A stretch of 19,141 bases of DNA from an uncultured Opitutia bacterium. GTDB taxonomy: Bacteria > Verrucomicrobiota > Verrucomicrobiia > Opitutales > UBA953. The first letter of the stretch is position 1, and each line of letters opens with the position of its first letter. The stretch lies in NCBI GenBank assembly GCA_903910245.1, contig CAIVYX010000377.1, positions 1 through 19,141 of the forward strand. Direction: 5' to 3'. Shown piece by piece: positions 15,913 to 19,141 of the stretch. A program made the translations under genes and the position numbers. Below the pieces are notes generated by a model. That model was not told the DNA's origin. It did no database searches and saw only the letters and a program-made list of their open reading frames with translations.

Positions 15913-16383
15913 ATGTTGCAGGCTGTTCTCGACACCATCCCTCATCGCCCGCCGTTCCTCTTCCTAGACCGAATCGACGAAGTCCGGGCCGACGGCGCCA
16001 CCTGCAGTCGCACCTTCCGCGCCGACGAGCCTTTCTATTCCGGCCACTACCCCGGCAATCCGATCACGCCCGGCGTGCTGCTTTGTGAATCGGTCTTTCA
16101 GACTGGAGCGATTTTCCTGACCAAGAAGCTCCAGTCCGAAGGCGGCGTTCCCGCTGGTAAGACCCCGGTGCTTTGCCGTATCGAGGAAGCCAAATTCAGA
16201 GGAATGGTGATGCCCGGCGATACGGTCTCGATCGACGTGAAACTCGTCGAAACGCTCCAGCAGTTTCATTTCATGACCGGTACGGTGCGGCGCGACGGCA
16301 AGGCCGTCCTGACTATCCGCTTCGCCCTCGCCCTCGTCGACCAACCCGCCGGATTGCATGTCCTTCCTCGGCCTTACCGGTAA
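15913..16383 (+). CDS. FabZ-like 3-hydroxyacyl-ACP dehydratase
   Basis: About 156-residue hot-dog-fold dehydratase that would remove water from 3-hydroxyacyl-ACP during chain elongation. The N-terminus VLDTIPHRPPFLFLDRI (5-21) is the FabZ signature. The catalytic pair is His45 and Glu59 in HYPGNPITPGVLLCES, with the 14-residue spacing of FabZ. The region 83-110 (KTPVLCRIEEAKFRGMVMPG and onward) is the central-helix/sheet part of the fold. The ATG at 15913 is chosen, but an in-frame GTG at 15907 is better placed (8 nt) after GGAG and would add two residues. The last 26 nt overlap the next gene, so the two are probably translated together. The CES form of the motif and position before fabI-like and oleA suggest a specialised copy; the housekeeping role cannot be excluded. 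Confidence 0.85.
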   Translation: MLQAVLDTIPHRPPFLFLDRIDEVRADGATCSRTFRADEPFYSGHYPGNPITPGVLLCESVFQTGAIFLTKKLQSEGGVPAGKTPVLCRIEEAKFRGMVMPGDTVSIDVKLVETLQQFHFMTGTVRRDGKAVLTIRFALALVDQPAGLHVLPRPYR

Positions 16384-17164
16384 GACCTACCTCGTCCTCG
16401 GCGTCGCGAACAAGAAGTCTGTCGCCTGGCACGTCGCCAAGACCCTTGAGGCCGAAGGGGCCAAGGTGGTCTACTCCGTGCGCTCGCCGGCCCGCCTCGA
16501 CTCGCTGAAGGGCCTTCTCGACGGCAAGCCGGTCTACCTGTGTGACCTTGAGCACGAGGCGCAGACGCAGCAGCTCGCCGCCAATGTCGGCCGCGAGCAC
16601 GGCCCGCTGGACGGCGTCCTGCATAGCGTCGCGTTCGCCAATTTCTCGAAGGGCATGCAGCCGTTCCATGAGACCGTCCGCGCTGATTTCCTCCAGGCCA
16701 CCGCTATCTCCGCGTTTTCGCTCGTCGAACTTTCCCGTGCGCTGAAGCCGCACCTGAAGCCAGATGCCTCGATTGTATCTATCGGTATCTCCTCGCAGGT
16801 CACGGCCGCGAACTACGGTTACATGTCGCCCATCAAGGCCGCGCTCGAATCTGCTAGCCGCTTCCTCGCGAAATCCTTCTCGGCCGATACCCGCGTGCGC
16901 TTTAATTCCGTCAACGCTGGTCCGCTCAAGACGAGCGCGAGCGCCGGCATCCCAGGCTATCTCCACAACTACCTGCACGCTGAGAAGATGACCTTTCGCA
17001 AAGAGGCCTTGAAGACCCAAGAAGTCGCCGACACGGCGGTCTGGTTGCTCTCGCCTCGTTCGAGCGGTATCAACGGCCAAGGCATCGTGGTCGACGCCGG
17101 TATGGGGTGGAATTTCTTCGACGAAGAACTCGTGGCCGCCTCTTCCCGCCTTCCCGGAGCGTGA
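16358..17164 (+). CDS. FabI-like enoyl-ACP reductase (short-chain dehydrogenase family)
   Basis: 268-residue Rossmann-fold reductase that would reduce enoyl-ACP with NAD(P)H in the final elongation step. The FabI-type dinucleotide motif is GVANKKSVAWHVAKTL (15-30), where a spaced glycine pattern replaces the classical TGxxxGxG. HSVAFAN (89-95) matches the FabI HSxGFAP segment. Tyr153 and Lys160 in NYGYMSPIK keep the Y-x6-K active-site spacing. FNSVNAGPLKTSASAGIPGY (182-201) and GQGIVVDAGMGWNF (240-253) are also FabI-like. The second active-site Tyr of E. coli FabI (ten residues before the catalytic one) is Gly143 here by simple counting, so activity or substrate could differ. It overlaps the fabZ-like gene by 26 nt and oleA by 4 nt. 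The neighbours suggest a role in olefin precursor supply. Confidence 0.85.
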   Translation: MSFLGLTGKTYLVLGVANKKSVAWHVAKTLEAEGAKVVYSVRSPARLDSLKGLLDGKPVYLCDLEHEAQTQQLAANVGREHGPLDGVLHSVAFANFSKGMQPFHETVRADFLQATAISAFSLVELSRALKPHLKPDASIVSIGISSQVTAANYGYMSPIKAALESASRFLAKSFSADTRVRFNSVNAGPLKTSASAGIPGYLHNYLHAEKMTFRKEALKTQEVADTAVWLLSPRSSGINGQGIVVDAGMGWNFFDEELVAASSRLPGA

Positions 17165-18198
17165 TTTTCAAGCGTACAGTCCTGTCCGGCCTCGTGGCCG
17201 AACTGCCTCCCGAGGTCTGGACCTCCGATGAGGTCGAACGCCGCCTGGCGCCCCTTTACGGCCGCCTGAAGCTGCCTGAGGGCCGTCTCGAGCTGATGAC
17301 AGGCATCCGTGAGCGCCGCTTCTGGCCGCAGGCAATCCGTCCGTCCGCCGCTTCCGCGCTGGCGGGCCGTCGTGCGATGCAGGCCGCCGGAGTCGGCCCC
17401 GCCGACATCGATCTGCTCATTCATTCTTCGGTCTGTCGCGATCGCCTCGAGCCTTCGACCGCCGCCTACCTGCACGGTCTGCTTGGCCTTGGCCCGCAGG
17501 CGCAGATCCTCGACGTCTCCAACGCCTGTCTAGGCTTTCTTAACGCCGTTGTCCTCGCCGCCGGTATGGTGGAGTCTGGTCAGATCCGCCGCGCGTTAGT
17601 CTGCTCGGGCGAGGATGGTCGTCCGCTCGTGGAGCGCACAATCCGCATGCTGAACGAAGACCTCTCGCTCACGCGTGAGACGATTAAGCCGTACTTCGCG
17701 AACCTGACCATCGGCGCAGGTGGCGCCGCCGCGGTCATCTGCCGCGACGATCTCGCCGGGCCTGGCTCGATTCGTCTCCTCGGCGGCGCTGCCGAAACTG
17801 ACTCTTCCGCCAACGGACTTTGCGAAGGCGATACCTCGTTCGCTGAACTCGACATGCGCACCGATTCCGAAGCCTTACTTGCCGCGGGCGTGGCACTGGC
17901 CCAGCGCTGCTGGGGCCGCTTCAAAGGTGTGACGGGATGGGACGAGTCCACGCCGCATCGCGTGGTGACGCACCAGGTGGGCCGACGTCATTCGTCGTTG
18001 CTGTTCGAGAAACTCGGCCTCGACCCCGCCAAAGACTACCAGAGCTTCGATCGCCTCGGCAACGTCGGCTCGGTCTCCGTGCCCGCCACGTTGGCGCTCG
18101 GACTCGCTGAAGGACGCATCAAGCCCGGCGATCGCGTCGCACTGCTGGGTATCGGGAGTGGTCTCGCCAGTATGATGCTCGCCGTCGAATGCCAATGA
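17161..18198 (+). CDS. oleA: OleA, thiolase-fold head-to-head acyl condensing enzyme
   Basis: About 345-residue enzyme that joins two fatty acyl chains head to head to a 2-alkyl-3-ketoacid, the first step of long-chain olefin synthesis. Catalytic Cys123 sits in DVSNACLGFLNAV, His271 in THQVGRRHSSLLFEKLGL and Asn301 in NVGSVSVP. Glu97 in VCRDRLEPSTA lies 26 residues before the Cys, as does the base Glu117 of Xanthomonas OleA (Cys143). The SNACLG and HQVGRRHS motifs favour OleA over housekeeping FabH. I chose the GTG at 17161, which overlaps the FabI-like stop as GTGA; an ATG at 17107 would add 18 arginine-rich residues read over the upstream gene. It overlaps oleB by 4 nt. Known family roles support olefin synthesis; the product is not shown by the sequence. 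Confidence 0.92.
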   Translation: MIFKRTVLSGLVAELPPEVWTSDEVERRLAPLYGRLKLPEGRLELMTGIRERRFWPQAIRPSAASALAGRRAMQAAGVGPADIDLLIHSSVCRDRLEPSTAAYLHGLLGLGPQAQILDVSNACLGFLNAVVLAAGMVESGQIRRALVCSGEDGRPLVERTIRMLNEDLSLTRETIKPYFANLTIGAGGAAAVICRDDLAGPGSIRLLGGAAETDSSANGLCEGDTSFAELDMRTDSEALLAAGVALAQRCWGRFKGVTGWDESTPHRVVTHQVGRRHSSLLFEKLGLDPAKDYQSFDRLGNVGSVSVPATLALGLAEGRIKPGDRVALLGIGSGLASMMLAVECQ

Positions 18199-19079
18199 GC
18201 ACCGTCTCCTTTTCACCTGCCGTGCAGGCGCTCTATCCTTTTGCGCCTCAGGATTTCGCCGCGCTCTCGGGCCGCATGAGCTATGTCGACCACGGCCCGC
18301 GCGACGGACGCCCGGTGCTTTTACTACACGGCAATCCGTCGTGGTCGTTCCTTTGGCGTGACCTCATCCTGAAACTGGCTGCCCAAGGTCGCCGCGTGAT
18401 CGCGCCCGACCATGTTGGCATGGGCCTGTCTGCGCGCCCTGATCGTTTCCTGCGTCTCGCCGATCGAATCGCCGACGTTGAAGCACTCATCGCCCATCTC
18501 GGCATCAAGGAATTCGACATGGGCGTCCACGATTGGGGTGGCGCCATCGGTTTCGGCGTCGCTGGACGCCGGCCAGAAAGGGTAGGGAAGATCCTGGTCA
18601 CGAATACGGGAGCTTTCCTCTCCGCCCGCATCCCAGCCCGCATCGCCCTTTGCCGCGCCCCCTTGATTGGCCGCTTCATCGTCCAGGGCCTGAACGGCTT
18701 CGCTTGGCCGGCGACCTGGATGTCCGTCGTCAAGCCCCTCAGCCCCGCCGCTAAGTCCGGTTTCCTCACCCCCTACGGGTCGGCCTCGGTCCGCCGGGCG
18801 GTTGCCGACTTCGTGGCCGACATCCCGATGGAGGCCGAACACCCCACTCGGACCGTCTTAGCCGCCGTGGAGGCCTCTTTGGAGGGCTTAAAGGGCAAGC
18901 CTATGCTCCTTTGCTGGGGAATGCGCGACTTCTGCTTCGACCGCTCCTTTCTCGAGGGTTTCGTCGCCCGTTTCCCGGCCGCCCGGCAGCTCCGGTTCGC
19001 CGACGCCGGGCACTATGTCCTCGAAGACGCCGGCGAAGCGGCGCTCGGTCCGATCGCCGCCTTTTTTGCGCTGGCTTGA
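18195..19079 (+). CDS. oleB: OleB, haloalkane-dehalogenase-like beta-lactone decarboxylase
   Basis: 294-residue alpha/beta hydrolase. In characterised ole pathways OleB removes CO2 from the beta-lactone made by OleC to give the cis-olefin. The haloalkane-dehalogenase-like layout is clear: oxyanion segment HGNPSWSFLWR (45-55), PDHVGMGLSARP (71-82), nucleophile Asp113 with Trp114 in VHDWGGAIGFGVAG, and base His273 in FADAGHYVLED. The acid is probably Asp245 or Asp249 in WGMRDFCFD. The cap domain covers about 140-215. The start ATG at 18195 overlaps the oleA stop (ATGA), which argues for coupled translation; an ATG at 18189 would add two residues. No OleC ATP-dependent ligase domain is fused to it, unlike OleBC fusions. 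Because oleC does not follow within 62 nt, the rest of the pathway must lie elsewhere or further right. Confidence 0.9.
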   Translation: MSTVSFSPAVQALYPFAPQDFAALSGRMSYVDHGPRDGRPVLLLHGNPSWSFLWRDLILKLAAQGRRVIAPDHVGMGLSARPDRFLRLADRIADVEALIAHLGIKEFDMGVHDWGGAIGFGVAGRRPERVGKILVTNTGAFLSARIPARIALCRAPLIGRFIVQGLNGFAWPATWMSVVKPLSPAAKSGFLTPYGSASVRRAVADFVADIPMEAEHPTRTVLAAVEASLEGLKGKPMLLCWGMRDFCFDRSFLEGFVARFPAARQLRFADAGHYVLEDAGEAALGPIAAFFALA

Positions 19080-19120
19080 GGGTCTGGTTTTAGGCCTAAC
19101 TCCGAGGGGCGGAATAGGGC

Positions 19121-19140
19121 TGTGGACAACGTGTGAACAA
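19121..19140. other. Two DnaA-box-like 9-mers at the window end (TGTGGACAA and TGTGAACAA)
   Basis: TGTGGACAA (19121-19129) and TGTGAACAA (19132-19140) lie 11 bp apart, one helical turn. The first is the complement of TTGTCCACA, one base from the E. coli consensus TTATCCACA and equal to a form used in GC-rich bacteria. They could start an origin or a DnaA-regulated promoter cut by the window edge. A palindrome TTAGGCCTAA (19090-19099) lies just before. Only two sites are visible. Confidence 0.35.
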
Positions 19141-19141
19141 C

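Noticed and set aside
15819..15938. Extension of the peroxiredoxin frame upstream to 15938
   Set aside because: It would bury the signal peptide and overlap the fabZ-like start.
17107..17160. ATG start for oleA inside the FabI-like gene
   Set aside because: The 18 added residues are arginine-rich and unlike OleA N-termini; the GTG at 17161 fits the stop/start overlap pattern.
1..19141. CRISPR arrays, tRNA or rRNA genes, insertion sequences, prophage genes
   Set aside because: I saw no regularly spaced repeats, cloverleaf-like segments, transposase or integrase motifs, or terminal inverted repeats.

Overview
The window looks like chromosomal DNA of a GC-rich Gram-negative bacterium, most likely a verrucomicrobium of the Opitutae/Opitutales type. 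The reasons are a very large pseudopilin-like protein resembling the Verru_Chthon cassette A family, an Omp85/Skp/LpxD outer-membrane set, and an OleA/OleB head-to-head hydrocarbon pair, a pathway known from Opitutus-like genomes. This lineage call rests on recognised families, not on a database search. Nearly the whole window codes for protein. I see no rRNA, tRNA, CRISPR array, insertion sequence or phage gene.

Left block (1-8389, minus strand): five tightly packed genes read leftward. In transcription order they are a hypothetical exported protein, the ~1500-residue Verru_Chthon A-like protein, and then an ABC importer of the ferric-iron type: ATPase, YY-containing substrate-binding protein, and a permease cut by the window edge. 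Gaps or overlaps are 1-7 nt, so the block reads as one operon joining a surface or pseudopilin-like module to an importer.

The divergent intergenic region (8390-8615) holds a TATAAT box before dnaB, an AT-rich TATAAA patch facing the left operon, and two perfect short palindromes.

Central block (8616-15235, plus strand): dnaB, bamA, ompH/skp, lpxD and prs. DnaB and bamA overlap by 8 nt; bamA, ompH and lpxD form the outer-membrane biogenesis core (barrel insertion, periplasmic chaperone, lipid A acylation). A strong hairpin lies between ompH and lpxD, and a bidirectional terminator closes prs and the convergent peroxiredoxin gene.

Right block (15306-19141): an exported PrxQ-like peroxiredoxin on the minus strand diverges from a plus-strand run of fabZ-like, fabI-like, oleA and oleB. 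All three junctions in that run are stop/start overlaps, so the genes are probably translationally coupled. Dehydratase and enoyl reductase activities could finish or shape acyl chains that OleA condenses head to head. OleB decarboxylates the later beta-lactone; oleC and oleD, needed in between, are not in the window. The last 62 bases contain two DnaA-box-like 9-mers 11 bp apart.

Clear Shine-Dalgarno motifs are rare, and several starts were chosen from leader peptides and stop/start coupling instead.
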